A DNA stretch of 64,000 nt from Taibaiella sp. (GCA_019638495.1 JAHBTQ010000001.1:682001-746000); one strand, 5' to 3'; positions 25,746 to 35,814 are shown, counted from the stretch's first letter. Made by a program: numbers and translations. Notes: generated from the sequence alone by a model not told the origin.

Positions 25746-25858
25746 TTAGCTGAGCAGAAAGTAGCATTGCAAACGCTACGATCAGCATCCTGGTTGCAAA
25801 CGAGACTTTAGAGTATTTTAACTGGTGGCGTGGTGTAGTTAGTTTGTATAAGCAGTTG

Positions 25859-26746
25859 CTAGTTGCTTCCCTTGCGCTCGTTGTAGAGCATTTTTATGAG
25901 ACCATCGGCAAGGCCGATCTTGGGGACGTAAATTTCGTCGGCCTCAGCCCAGCGCATGATGGATGTGTAAATCTGCAATGCAGGTACAATAACGTCTGCA
26001 CGGTCGTCGCGAAACTGGTAGAGGTGTTTACGCTCTTCTACGGTAGTGGCGCTTATTTCCTTGTAGTAGTCCTTCAGCAACTCAAGGGATAGTGGCTTGC
26101 CCTCTTTTCGCTTAGAGATGGAGAATATCTTATTGATATTGCCACCGGTGCCAATAGCCTCGATGGGATGGTAACCACGTGTATGGGTTTTGATATACCA
26201 TTTCACATGCTCCCACTGCTCCTCGGTAACTTTGTTGTGTAGCAGGCGTATGGTGCCAATGTTAAATGACTCTTTGAAAATAGTGTGGTTGTTTGCAAAC
26301 AATGAAACCTCTGTGCTGCCACCACCTACATCTATATACAAGTAAGAGCGGTTTGTGCTGAGCTTTTCGGCGATGTGCGTTTCGTAAAGAATGCTTGCTT
26401 CTTCATTGCCGGTGATGATCTCTACTTTGATACCGGTTTCTGTAAGTATATCTGCGAGTACCTGCTTACCGTTTGACGCATCGCGCATGGCTGATGTGGC
26501 AAAGGCTTTGTAACCTTCTACCTGGTAAATATCCATGAGGATCTTGTAGGCGCTGAGGGTTTTGATGAGCTTGCGTTCTTTCTGCTCAGAAACAAAACCT
26601 TTGTCGAAAACATCGAAGCCGAGACGAAGCGGGATGCGGAGCAGGCAAAGCTTGGTGAAGTCTACAGTTCCGTCTTTGTAAACAGATGCCTCGCTGATAA
26701 GCAAACGAGCGGCGTTTGACCCTATATCAATAGCCGCTAAAACCAT
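25859..26746 (-). CDS. ppx: Exopolyphosphatase / GppA-type phosphatase (short form)
   Basis: A 295-residue protein with the Ppx/GppA actin-like fold: N-terminal phosphate loop 'AAIDIGSNAARLLISEAS' (residues 4-21), a middle 'ATSAMRDASNGKQVL' and the Gly-rich 'YIDVGGGSTEVSLF' (about 137-150). It cleaves phosphate from polyphosphate or pppGpp. It is shorter than E. coli Ppx (about 500 residues) because the C-terminal HD-like domain is missing, as in many Bacteroidota homologues. Its ATG shares a base with the ppk1 stop, so the two genes of polyphosphate turnover are coupled. Confidence 0.85.
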   Translation of the reverse strand: MVLAAIDIGSNAARLLISEASVYKDGTVDFTKLCLLRIPLRLGFDVFDKGFVSEQKERKLIKTLSAYKILMDIYQVEGYKAFATSAMRDASNGKQVLADILTETGIKVEIITGNEEASILYETHIAEKLSTNRSYLYIDVGGGSTEVSLFANNHTIFKESFNIGTIRLLHNKVTEEQWEHVKWYIKTHTRGYHPIEAIGTGGNINKIFSISKRKEGKPLSLELLKDYYKEISATTVEERKHLYQFRDDRADVIVPALQIYTSIMRWAEADEIYVPKIGLADGLIKMLYNERKGSN

Positions 26747-28833
26747 CAGGAGTATGTTTTATGCTGTAAGTACTTATAGATAGCTTCCTGCGACCGCACC
26801 ATGGGCTCATTCTTCTGCCGCTGCACATAGTTGTTGCTTTGTTCGTTATCTAAGATACGCCCTTTCACATTTTCTGCAAGCTGAATGTTCAAAATATCGG
26901 CAAGTTCCTGTTGAATATCTTTATCCGCAATGGGTGCGGCTGCCTCTACACGATGGTCGAGGTTGCGTATCATCCAGTCGGCAGAGGAAATATATACCTG
27001 GCGGTCTTTCCCCTCACCAAAAATGAATACGCGGGCATGCTCCAGGTAGTCGTCTATGATACTTAGCGCTTTTACCTGTCCTTTAAATGTCTTTTGCTCG
27101 GTGAGTGCACAGCAGATGCCCCGGATGATGAGGTTTACATTTACACCCATCTTGGCTGCGGCATAAATCTTCTCTATTAAGAGCTGATCTACAAGGCTGT
27201 TTAGCTTGATGATCATAGAGGCAGGTTTCTTCTTTTTTGCCAGTCTAATTTGTGCTTCAATATTTTCCATCATCACCTTTCGCATGTCAAAAGGCGATAC
27301 CGGAAGCGTTCTGCAAGCTTTCAAGGCAGCGGCTTTTTTTACCGGCTGCTCTACATAATCAAATACCCGGTTTATGTCTGCGATAATTGCGCGGTCGGTT
27401 GTGAGCAAGATGTGGTCGCCATAATAAGTGGCTGTGTTCTCGTTAAGGTTTCCGGTGCTAACGAAGCCATATTGAATGGTCTTGTTGAACTCGCGTTTCT
27501 TGATCACGCAGATCTTTGCATGCACCTTCATATTGGGTATACCCAACACCACTTTTACTCCCTCTTCTTCGAGCTGGGCTTTCCAGCGCATATTAGCCTC
27601 TTCATCAAAGCGGGCCCTCAACTCCAGTATTACTGTAACCTCCTTACCATTTCGCACGGCATTTACAAGGGCGTTTACAATTTTAGAGTTTTTTGCTACA
27701 CGATAGAGTGAGACCTTTATGCTTTGTACAAAGGGATCGATAGCAGCTTCCCTGAGCAGATCGATGACAGAGTCGAACGAGTGATAAGGGAAATGCAACA
27801 TTACGTCGCGCTTTTCGATAACCTCCATGATGCGGCAGGGCTGCTTCAGCAAAGGGTGAACGAAAGCAGGAGGCCGGTGTTTCAGAGTGTCAAAAATGCC
27901 TGCGGGAAAGTCTATGAAATCTTTGAAATTGTGGATGCGCCCGCCGGGAATCAAGTTGTCTTTCTTTGTAAGTCCAAGCCGCTTTACAAGATAGCGCAGC
28001 AGCATAGGGTCTATCTGCCGGTCGTATACAAACCTTGTGGCACGGCCCTTTTTACGGTTCTTCAGCCCCTCTTCCAGCTCGTCTATAAGGTTTGTGTTTA
28101 CGTCATTGTCTATCTCCAGCTCTGCGTCGCGGGTCACCTTAATGATATAACCCAGGAAGCGGTCGAAACCGAAGGGTGCGAACAACATGGGCAGGTTGTA
28201 CCTGATAATGTCTTCGAGCAGTATGATATCCTTTTCACCTTTCTCAGATGGCATTATCACGAAACGAGGCAGCACTTTTGTAGGTATCTCGATGAGGGCA
28301 TAACGTTGTGCAAGCGCCTCCCGAGTTTTGCCAAGTACACAAGCCAGGTAGATCGATTTGTCTCGCAGCAGAGGCATGTGCGGTATAGACTCGATCATCA
28401 GTGGTATGATCTGGGTACGCACCTTTTGCTCGAAATATTTTGTTACAAACTCCTGCTGCGACTTGCTAAGCTGTTTCTCATTTTTTATGTGAATATGCTC
28501 ATGCTGCATTTGCTTGATTATATCCGCATATGTAGCGTCAAACTCCTGCTGCTGGGTAATGACCGTTTGCTGTATTTTCCTGAGTATTTTTTCGGGGTTT
28601 GCTTCAAGGTGCATGCGTCCTGACTTTCCTAAAAGCAACATACGGTTGAGTGTGGCAACACGTACGCGGAAAAACTCGTCCAGGTTGTTTGAGAATATTC
28701 CCAGAAACCTGAGCCTATCGTGCAGTTGATTTGTAGCATCATTTGCTTCCTGGAGCACGCGGGCATTAAAGGCCAGCCAGCTCAGGTCCCTGATAATTGT
28801 CTGTTTTGTTACTTGTTTACTACCCTTCTGCAT
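26746..28833 (-). CDS. ppk1: Polyphosphate kinase 1
   Basis: A 695-residue enzyme that makes polyphosphate from ATP. Domain order is normal: N-terminal helical domain ('DLSWLAFNARVLQEA'), head domain, and two phospholipase-D-like catalytic domains. The first has the phosphorylated His in 'NMKVHAKICVIK' (near residue 435-440), the second 'SADWMIRNLDHRVEAAAPI'. Length agrees with the family. It is the first gene of a ppk1-ppx pair. Confidence 0.95.
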   Translation of the reverse strand: MQKGSKQVTKQTIIRDLSWLAFNARVLQEANDATNQLHDRLRFLGIFSNNLDEFFRVRVATLNRMLLLGKSGRMHLEANPEKILRKIQQTVITQQQEFDATYADIIKQMQHEHIHIKNEKQLSKSQQEFVTKYFEQKVRTQIIPLMIESIPHMPLLRDKSIYLACVLGKTREALAQRYALIEIPTKVLPRFVIMPSEKGEKDIILLEDIIRYNLPMLFAPFGFDRFLGYIIKVTRDAELEIDNDVNTNLIDELEEGLKNRKKGRATRFVYDRQIDPMLLRYLVKRLGLTKKDNLIPGGRIHNFKDFIDFPAGIFDTLKHRPPAFVHPLLKQPCRIMEVIEKRDVMLHFPYHSFDSVIDLLREAAIDPFVQSIKVSLYRVAKNSKIVNALVNAVRNGKEVTVILELRARFDEEANMRWKAQLEEEGVKVVLGIPNMKVHAKICVIKKREFNKTIQYGFVSTGNLNENTATYYGDHILLTTDRAIIADINRVFDYVEQPVKKAAALKACRTLPVSPFDMRKVMMENIEAQIRLAKKKKPASMIIKLNSLVDQLLIEKIYAAAKMGVNVNLIIRGICCALTEQKTFKGQVKALSIIDDYLEHARVFIFGEGKDRQVYISSADWMIRNLDHRVEAAAPIADKDIQQELADILNIQLAENVKGRILDNEQSNNYVQRQKNEPMVRSQEAIYKYLQHKTYS

Positions 28834-28934
28834 AAATAATTATACCTCTATGGTATACAAATGAGTGCTAAAAATACTGTCATTAATACCAGTATAGGTA
28901 ATGGAGGCGAAAAATTAACATTGAAAAACGAGTT

Positions 28935-30344
28935 TTACTGCCACCCGCCTCCGAGTGTCCGGTATAGGTTTACTTTGCTGAAGAGCAGGCTTTTACGGGT
29001 GTCTACCATGTTCAGCTCTGCTTCTACGGCGCTCTTTTGGGCAGTGATCACTTCGAGGTAATTTGCATAGCCGGCGAGGTAAAGATCACGTGCAATACCA
29101 ATGGCTTCAGTGAGTGCAGCTGCCTCTTCCTTATTCAAGTTGTATTGCGTTTGCAGATTGCCGATTCCGTTCAACGTGGTTTTTACTTCGTAAACGGCAG
29201 CCATTGCTTTTTTGGCATAGTCGTAGTATGCCGTATTATTTTGTGCAACTGCCAGACCATATTCGCCCTTGACTTGTTTCCGGTTTACCAATGGGCCAGC
29301 AACCGAACCTACCAGGCCGTATGCAAGCGCTGCGGGCTCAAAGAGCGTGCCGGGGTAAAAACTGTTTAAGCCAAGGTTGGCACTGATATTTACCGACGGA
29401 AGAAACGCCTTTCTTGCAGCCTCCACGTCTGCATGGCTGGCTTTGAGTTCCAGCTCTGCCTGTATGAGGTCTGGCCGGTTAAGTAACAGGCCGGATGGGA
29501 CGCCGGTAGCTGTTACGACCAGGTCTGACTGAACAGTGAATGATGTACGCGTTATGGGTTTTTCATCGTACGTGCCGGATAGGTAACGAATTTCATTTTC
29601 TATTCGCACCACTTCCTGAAGCGTGGCGTACTTCATGCTACGAGTATGTATGAGCTGAGCCTGAAATTGCTTTACGGCCAGCTCGGTGACACGGCCGGCA
29701 CTCTTCTGCACATTCATGATCTCAACCGCGGTTTCCTGCAGTGCTATGTTTTTTTGAATAATCTCAAGGCGTGCGTCCAGGCAAATAAGCTCATAGTAGC
29801 GATAGGCGATCTCAGAGAGCAGCGAAGTAAGGACCAGGTTGCGCCCCATGGTAGAAGCTAGATAGCGAAGCTGTGCCGCCTTTTTCCTTTTGTGCAGCTT
29901 GCCCCAAAGATCTATCTCCCAACCACTGCTGACCCCGAGCATATAAGTGGGTACAATAGGTTGTGGCACTCCCGGAGTTGTGGCGTTTCCCTCTCCGTCC
30001 ATGGTGTGCCGTCCGTAGCGGATGTTTGAGCCATAAGTATTTATACCCACGGTGGGTGCCAGCAGTGCTTTCTTCATCAGCAGTTCGTTTCTTGCTGCTT
30101 CCACCTTTTGTTCAGCCAGGCGCAAATCGAAGTTGTTCGTTACAGCGTTGTTCAGCAGTGATGTGAGCAATGAATCGGCAAAGAAGTCTTTCCATTGCGG
30201 AAGAGGAGCACCACCGGAAGGCACACCATTGTATGTGGCAGGGAGTACTGGTTTCTCATTATGTAAGGGGCGCGGCAATTTGCAGGCAGTAACCGCTATG
30301 GATGCCGTCAGTGCCGCTGCTATTACCTTATAACTAGTCTTCAT
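28935..30344 (-). CDS. Outer membrane efflux lipoprotein (TolC/OprM, NodT family)
   Basis: A 469-residue protein with a lipoprotein signal ('AALTASIAVTACKLPRPL', Cys near residue 21) and two TolC-like repeats rich in coiled coil and beta strands ('NAVTNNFDLRLAEQKVEAAR', 'GLNSFYPGTLFEPAALAYGL'). It forms the outer-membrane channel of a tripartite RND pump. It follows the RND gene with an 11-base overlap (30334-30344) and is last in the operon. Confidence 0.9.
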   Translation of the reverse strand: MKTSYKVIAAALTASIAVTACKLPRPLHNEKPVLPATYNGVPSGGAPLPQWKDFFADSLLTSLLNNAVTNNFDLRLAEQKVEAARNELLMKKALLAPTVGINTYGSNIRYGRHTMDGEGNATTPGVPQPIVPTYMLGVSSGWEIDLWGKLHKRKKAAQLRYLASTMGRNLVLTSLLSEIAYRYYELICLDARLEIIQKNIALQETAVEIMNVQKSAGRVTELAVKQFQAQLIHTRSMKYATLQEVVRIENEIRYLSGTYDEKPITRTSFTVQSDLVVTATGVPSGLLLNRPDLIQAELELKASHADVEAARKAFLPSVNISANLGLNSFYPGTLFEPAALAYGLVGSVAGPLVNRKQVKGEYGLAVAQNNTAYYDYAKKAMAAVYEVKTTLNGIGNLQTQYNLNKEEAAALTEAIGIARDLYLAGYANYLEVITAQKSAVEAELNMVDTRKSLLFSKVNLYRTLGGGWQ

Positions 30345-33300
30345 GTTCTTCGTTGTTTTGTTCTACAGATGCGGGCATCTTCTTCTTGCCAAGGGAGGCG
30401 AAGATGAAATACAGACCCGGAATAATAATGACACCAAATACAGTGCCTGTAAGCATGCCACCGGCAGCCGCTGTGCCGATAGACCTGTTACCGGCGGCAC
30501 CGGCACCATCGGCAAGACACAGCGGTATGAGGCCAGCCACGAATGCGAATGAAGTCATGAGAATAGGCCGCAGCCTGAGAATGGCGCTTTCAATGGCCGC
30601 ACGGAATACACTGCGACCCTTTTTTCTCAAAATCTCTGCATACTCTACGATGAGTATAGCGTTCTTACCCAGCAGGCCAATGAGCATTACCAACGCAACC
30701 TGCGCATAGATATTGTTTTCAAGACCGGTAAGCTTTAAGAACAGATACGAACCAAATATGCCGACCGGCAGCGACAGGATCACAGCAAGGGGCAGCAGGA
30801 AGCTCTCGTACTGGGCAGATAGCAACAGGTAAACAAACAGCAAGCAGATCGCAAAAATGAAAATAGCCTGGTTACCTGAGAGTACTTCCTCCCGCGTCAT
30901 GCCCGACCATTCTATTGCATATCCTCGGGGCAGTGTATTCTTTGCAACCTCTTCAATTTTACTGATGACATCGCCGCTACTGTAGCCGGGAGCAGCGTCG
31001 CCATTGATCATTGCGGAGACATACATGTTGTAACGGGATAACTGCTCAGGGCCGTAAACGCGCTCCATCTTGATGAACGAAGAGAAAGAAACCATCTCGC
31101 CATCCTTGTTTTTCACGTAAAGGTTCAGCAGGTCTTCCGGCTTACGGCGATAGTTTGGTGCGGCCTGCATCATCACCTTGTACATCTGGCCAAAACGGAT
31201 GAAGTTTGTGGTGTAGTAGCTGCCAAGCAGCGTCTTAAGTGTCGCCATAGCATTGGCGATGGTAACACCCTTTTTTGCAGCCATTTCCTGATCAACGGAA
31301 ATCATGTATTGCGGGAAGTAGGGGTTAAAACCAGTTACAGCATTGGTGACAACTCCGGTCTTATTGAGGTCATCAATAAATTTATTGGTGACCCGGGACG
31401 TTTGCTGTATGTCGTCAGAACCGTTCCTGTTTAGTAATCGCAACTCAAACCCACTGGCATTACCAAAACCGGGGACCGTGGGCGGTGAGAAGAACTGGAT
31501 GCTGGCATCAGAAATATTTGCCGCTTTTTGCGTAAGCTCATCTATTATCTCTTCGATTTTCCGGCGGTCGTCCCATGGTTTCAGGTTTATCATGGCCATA
31601 CCGTATGAGGAGCCTGCGGCTTCGCTCATGAGGCTATAGCCGGCAAGCGTAGATACCGTTTCGATATCGCTGATACTGTCAGTGATCTGCTGCACGCGGG
31701 CCAGCACTTCCTCCGTTCGTTCCAGTGTGGCTCCGGGAGGCGTAGTTACGTTTACGTATATCATTCCCTGGTCCTCAGTGGGAATAAAACCTGTAGGCAG
31801 TATGCGGCTAATGCCAATGGTGGCCGCTATGAAGATCAGCAGGGCCGTCCATGTGATCCACCGGCGACCGGTGATGAATACGAGCAAGCCACGGTATTTT
31901 CCGGTTATGCCGTCGTAACCTGCATTAAATTTTTTGAAGAAGCCACCAAGGAGTCCTTTGTTCTCTCCGTGCCCAGGCTTGAGCAGTAACGCACAGAGCG
32001 CAGGAGTAAGCGTGAGCGCATTGATACCGGATACGATGATGGCTATGGCCAATGTGATGGAGAACTGCCTGTAGAAAATGCCCACGGGCCCTTCCATAAA
32101 CGCCACGGGTAGAAACACCGCCGACATGACCATGGTGATAGCTATGATGGCACCACTGATCTCACGCATGGATTGTATGCTCGCTTCCATTGCAGAGAGG
32201 TGTCTACGTGTCATCTTTTCATGTACCGCCTCTACTACCACAATGGCATTGTCTACGACGATACCAATTGAGAGTACCAGTGCGAACAGTGTCATGAGAT
32301 TGAGTGAGAAATCGAGCACCTGCATAAAGAACAGCGTACCCACAATGGCTACCGGCACAGCGAGGGCCGGAATGATAGTAGAGCGCAGGTCTTGCAGGAA
32401 TATGTAAACAATGATGAAGACCAGGATGAATGCCTCTATCAGCGTGCGCACAACCTCATGAATAGAGGCATCCAGGAAGCGGGACACATCATAACACATG
32501 TTGTATTCCATGCCCGGAGGAAAGGATATTTCCTTCAGTTCTTTCATCCGGTTCTTAATACGTGCAATGACGTCGCGAGCATTGGAACCAGGACGCTGCT
32601 TTACCATGATGGAGGCAGACGGGCGTCCATCAGTTTTTGAGGTCATGGAATAGTCTTCGGAGCCGAACTCTATTTCTGCAATGTCTTTGAGTTTTATGAA
32701 TGAACCGGATTCGTCAGCACGGATCACGATGTTCTCATACTCGCGAATGGTAGAGAATTTGCCTGTGTATTTCAGCACGTATTGCAGCGCTTCGGGGTGG
32801 CGGCCAGAGGCATCACCGGTTTTACCGGGTGCGGCCTCGATGTTCTGGTTTCTTATTGCGTCAGCCACCTCATCAGTTGATAGGTTGTAAGCCAGCAACC
32901 TGTCGGGCTTCAGCCAAACGCGCATGGAGTAATCCTGGACACCCATTATCTCTGCAAAGCCAACACCATCTATACGCTTAAGCTCTTTGAGAATATTGAT
33001 GTCAGCAAAATTGTAAATGAATTTTTCGTCGAGGGCGGTATCAGTGCTTGTAATGTTCAGGTACATCAGCATACTGTTCACCTCTTTTTCCGTAGTTACG
33101 CCAGAGCGTATTACTTCTTCCGGAAGCTCATCGAGGATGGTAGTGATGCGGTTTTGCACATTCACCGCTGCCAGATCGGGATTAGTGCCCACTTTGAAGT
33201 AAACCTGTATCTGGGTGATGCCATTGTTGCTGGTAACTGTAGACATGTAGGTCATGCCCGGCACACCATTGATGGCGCGCTCCAGCGGAATGGCCACAGC

Positions 33301-33477
33301 ATTTGCGCAGACTTCCGCATTGGCACCCATGTAGCTGGCGGTAACGGTGACACAGGGAGGGACTATCTCCGGGAACTGGGTGACCGGCAATTTGGGTAGC
33401 GCGATAAGACCCAGGAGTACTATAATAAGTGATATGACCAGTGATAACACCGGTCTTTTGATAAAGATGCTAAACAT
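30334..33477 (-). CDS. RND multidrug efflux permease (AcrB/MexB-like, HAE1)
   Basis: A 1047-residue inner membrane proton antiporter with 12 TM segments and two large periplasmic loops. The proton-relay motif is visible in TM4 ('SIGIVVDNAIVVVEAVHE'), as are 'GSNARDVIARIK' and 'RPSASIMVKQRPGSNA' in the porter domain. Length and order match the family. It belongs to the operon MFP-RND-OMF and probably exports hydrophobic compounds; no local repressor gene of the TetR type was seen. Confidence 0.95.
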   Translation of the reverse strand: MFSIFIKRPVLSLVISLIIVLLGLIALPKLPVTQFPEIVPPCVTVTASYMGANAEVCANAVAIPLERAINGVPGMTYMSTVTSNNGITQIQVYFKVGTNPDLAAVNVQNRITTILDELPEEVIRSGVTTEKEVNSMLMYLNITSTDTALDEKFIYNFADINILKELKRIDGVGFAEIMGVQDYSMRVWLKPDRLLAYNLSTDEVADAIRNQNIEAAPGKTGDASGRHPEALQYVLKYTGKFSTIREYENIVIRADESGSFIKLKDIAEIEFGSEDYSMTSKTDGRPSASIMVKQRPGSNARDVIARIKNRMKELKEISFPPGMEYNMCYDVSRFLDASIHEVVRTLIEAFILVFIIVYIFLQDLRSTIIPALAVPVAIVGTLFFMQVLDFSLNLMTLFALVLSIGIVVDNAIVVVEAVHEKMTRRHLSAMEASIQSMREISGAIIAITMVMSAVFLPVAFMEGPVGIFYRQFSITLAIAIIVSGINALTLTPALCALLLKPGHGENKGLLGGFFKKFNAGYDGITGKYRGLLVFITGRRWITWTALLIFIAATIGISRILPTGFIPTEDQGMIYVNVTTPPGATLERTEEVLARVQQITDSISDIETVSTLAGYSLMSEAAGSSYGMAMINLKPWDDRRKIEEIIDELTQKAANISDASIQFFSPPTVPGFGNASGFELRLLNRNGSDDIQQTSRVTNKFIDDLNKTGVVTNAVTGFNPYFPQYMISVDQEMAAKKGVTIANAMATLKTLLGSYYTTNFIRFGQMYKVMMQAAPNYRRKPEDLLNLYVKNKDGEMVSFSSFIKMERVYGPEQLSRYNMYVSAMINGDAAPGYSSGDVISKIEEVAKNTLPRGYAIEWSGMTREEVLSGNQAIFIFAICLLFVYLLLSAQYESFLLPLAVILSLPVGIFGSYLFLKLTGLENNIYAQVALVMLIGLLGKNAILIVEYAEILRKKGRSVFRAAIESAILRLRPILMTSFAFVAGLIPLCLADGAGAAGNRSIGTAAAGGMLTGTVFGVIIIPGLYFIFASLGKKKMPASVEQNNEEHED

Positions 33478-33508
33478 AATTGCGTGTTATGTAAATGAAG
33501 AGAGAATA

Positions 33509-34639
33509 TTACCTTACAAGGGTGGTAACGGCAGGAGCCGCTTCCAACGCCTTCAGGGGCTTTACCTTCATGCCATCCTTAATATTCTGGATGCCTTCGT
33601 ACACTATGACTTCTCCCTCTTCAAGGCCTGAGCGTACAACAAAATATTTATTGATGCGGTCGCCGGTTTCAACATGCTTCATCTTTACAACGTCCTGCTT
33701 GTCCACAGCGTACACAAAACTCTTGTCCTGTATCTCGAAAACAGACTTCTGCGGCACGACCAGGGCGGCATCCATATTAGTGGTGAGCTTTATTTTGCCG
33801 GTTGCATTGTGTTTCAAAAGCTTGTCGGGATTTGGGAAGCGCGCCCTAAATGCTATGGAACCGGTAGAGCCGTCGAACTCGCTCACCACGGTTTCAACAG
33901 TGCCTTTGCACGCATATTCCTTTCCATCAGAGAGGATAAGACAAACAGAGCGGTTGAGCTCCTTTGCGCTCCTTGTCTTCCTTGCGCGCTCGTAAGAGAG
34001 GTACTCATTCTCTGAAATGTTGAAATAAGCGTACATGGCACTGATATCAGATACCGATGTCATCAGGGTTCCCTCGTCTACGAGGCTACCAGCCTTCAGC
34101 GGAATGCGGTCTACCTCGCCATCGAATGGTGCACGTATTACTGTATATGACAAACGGTGAAGCGCTATCTCCAACGTCGAAGAGGCCTCTTCCACCTTTG
34201 ATGTGGCAGCATTTAGGCGCGATGTGGCAAGGTCCAGTTCCGTTTTCGAAACGATCTTTTTGTCGACGAGAATTTTTACCCGCTGCTGTTCTACCTCGGC
34301 GGTTTTTTTGTCGGCCTCAGCCATACTTAACATGGCGCGAGCTTTCGCCACTTCGTTTTCGTACTCACTATCGCCTATGCGAAATAGTACTTGTCCTTTC
34401 TTTACAGTTTCACCTTCATCTACATATATACCTTCCAGGAAGCCGGAAACCTTGCTACGCATCTCTACGTTTCTGATCGCCTGTATGTTAGACACATAGA
34501 GGTGGTCGTACTGCAGGTCCTTACGTTCAACAGTTACAGTGGGTATTTCTACGGGTTTTTGATTTGTCTTTTTTTCGCGTGTGCCACAGGAGCTGGACAG
34601 CAGCAACAAAAAAGTGTAAATAGTTATGTTTGCGCGCAT
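33509..34639 (-). CDS. RND efflux periplasmic adaptor (membrane fusion protein)
   Basis: From the ATG at 34637-34639 the protein has 376 residues and a lipoprotein signal ('TIYTFLLLLSSSCGTREKK'), which an upstream start would hide; this decides the start. Domains are in the usual order: lipoyl half-motif ('VEMRSKVSGFLEGIYVDEGE'), alpha-hairpin ('AKARAMLSMAEADKKTAEVE'), second lipoyl half ('TVIRAPFDGEVDRIPLKAGS'), beta-barrel and membrane-proximal domain. It links the RND permease to the outer membrane channel. It is first in the three-gene operon. Confidence 0.9.
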   Translation of the reverse strand: MRANITIYTFLLLLSSSCGTREKKTNQKPVEIPTVTVERKDLQYDHLYVSNIQAIRNVEMRSKVSGFLEGIYVDEGETVKKGQVLFRIGDSEYENEVAKARAMLSMAEADKKTAEVEQQRVKILVDKKIVSKTELDLATSRLNAATSKVEEASSTLEIALHRLSYTVIRAPFDGEVDRIPLKAGSLVDEGTLMTSVSDISAMYAYFNISENEYLSYERARKTRSAKELNRSVCLILSDGKEYACKGTVETVVSEFDGSTGSIAFRARFPNPDKLLKHNATGKIKLTTNMDAALVVPQKSVFEIQDKSFVYAVDKQDVVKMKHVETGDRINKYFVVRSGLEEGEVIVYEGIQNIKDGMKVKPLKALEAAPAVTTLVR

Positions 34640-34720
34640 TGATTTTTTTTGAGAGATGCTTAAAACGGATAAGCCATATCCAGGTGGATACAGCGACAAA
34701 CGAACGTGATAAGCCCAGCT

Positions 34721-35122
34721 CTAAAAAAGTGCGTAGCGAAAGAGATGAACGTAATAAGACGGCCGGTGATAAAGCCAGGCATAACCTAGGAATGCCCGGA
34801 CTACCGGTTGTTGCGTCCGCTGATCAGCGGATGAGAGGTCATGTACGGTGCGCTTCAGATAGTTTGTGCGCGAGAGTCCGCGCTTCCTTACCGCATGCCG
34901 GAACTTACTATGGAAATGGGTTTTGTTGTCTGACTGTGTTGAAAACAGGGAATGATTTGCTTCAGATACAGTCTCGTAGCCGTCTACTGATATTTCCACC
35001 ACATCTCCGTCGTTTGCAGCAACAGACATGAAGCGGTAGCTGAAGAACATGGCAATAAAGAGGCCCAGAAAACCGAAGGTTTTCAGAAGCCCAATATGCT
35101 TACGACCCATGTTTATCATCAT
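34721..35122 (-). CDS. Small hypothetical membrane-anchored protein
   Basis: A 133-residue frame with an N-terminal hydrophobic segment ('LKTFGFLGLFIAMFFSY', residues 13-29) and a His/Arg-rich remainder. It lies upstream of the RND operon in the same direction with an 82-base gap. An opposite-strand ORF of similar length overlaps it, but the membrane-anchor-like start and operon-like orientation favour this strand. No family is recognised, and it could be a chance frame. Confidence 0.4.
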   Translation of the reverse strand: MMINMGRKHIGLLKTFGFLGLFIAMFFSYRFMSVAANDGDVVEISVDGYETVSEANHSLFSTQSDNKTHFHSKFRHAVRKRGLSRTNYLKRTVHDLSSADQRTQQPVVRAFLGYAWLYHRPSYYVHLFRYALF

Positions 35123-35191
35123 AATCCGAATATGGCGAATTTATCCAATTATAGACTAAAAAAATGCTAAAACGAAAGGATGTCAATTTCT

Positions 35192-35809
35192 TTACACGAT
35201 GCCACCTACAGCCTCTATCCAAGCTACAAATAGCTCATCCTCTATAGCACACACATCTTTTGCCAGTTGTTCCCATTGAGGATGGAAGTCTACCAGCATA
35301 CGCTGCATTTCTTCGAGATGGCCCTCTTCCTCTGCAATTATGGACTTTACGTTTACGCGCGAACCATATTTAGTAAGAGCCGCCTGGTATATGCCGTATA
35401 GCATATCTGCACGCACCTCAATTGAATATGTAACCAACAGATAAGCACCATGTTTTAACGCACGACCCTCGAGGCCCAGCTTTTCGCGCAGGTATCGGCA
35501 GGCACGCACATCCAGCATATTCAGGTAGTGATGGCTCTGAACAGGTGCTGCCAGGTATGAGTATGAGTAGTCCGGGCAAGCGCCTGGTTCCAGCTTATCT
35601 ATTTGTTTTTTAAGATAATATGCGTGCCGGGCTTCCTCTGCAGCATGCTTCAATATGATGATACCGGTATGCACAGGATCTTCATATTTCGAGATTTTCC
35701 GTGCGCCGGTGTTTTCCATCATGGAGAGGCTATTGAGCCAGCGGGCATGTAGCGAATTGTTCTGTACTATCTTGTCCGTAACGTCTGCCAGCAATGTTTC
35801 TTGGTCCAT
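35192..35809 (-). CDS. Ferritin-like diiron protein
   Basis: A 205-residue all-helical protein using ATG 35807-35809 (a TTG lies 9 bases further upstream). Helix 2 has 'ILKHAAEEARHAYYLKKQI' and helix 4 has 'SIIAEEEGHLEEMQRM', giving two ExxH-type iron-binding motifs with suitable spacing, as in ferritin-like oxidases and hydroxylases. Catalysed reaction unknown; MiaE-type tRNA hydroxylase was considered but not supported by a specific motif. A -7 box starts 6 bases upstream of the ATG, so the mRNA may be nearly leaderless. Confidence 0.7.
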   Translation of the reverse strand: MDQETLLADVTDKIVQNNSLHARWLNSLSMMENTGARKISKYEDPVHTGIIILKHAAEEARHAYYLKKQIDKLEPGACPDYSYSYLAAPVQSHHYLNMLDVRACRYLREKLGLEGRALKHGAYLLVTYSIEVRADMLYGIYQAALTKYGSRVNVKSIIAEEEGHLEEMQRMLVDFHPQWEQLAKDVCAIEDELFVAWIEAVGGIV

Positions 35810-35814
35810 CGGGG

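Noticed and set aside
27724..28623. A 299-residue plus-strand frame inside ppk1
   Set aside because: It is antisense to conserved Ppk1 sequence and has no recognisable domain.
34630..35031. Plus-strand 133-residue frame over the RND upstream region
   Set aside because: No signal or family, and the minus-strand frame better fits the direction of neighbours.
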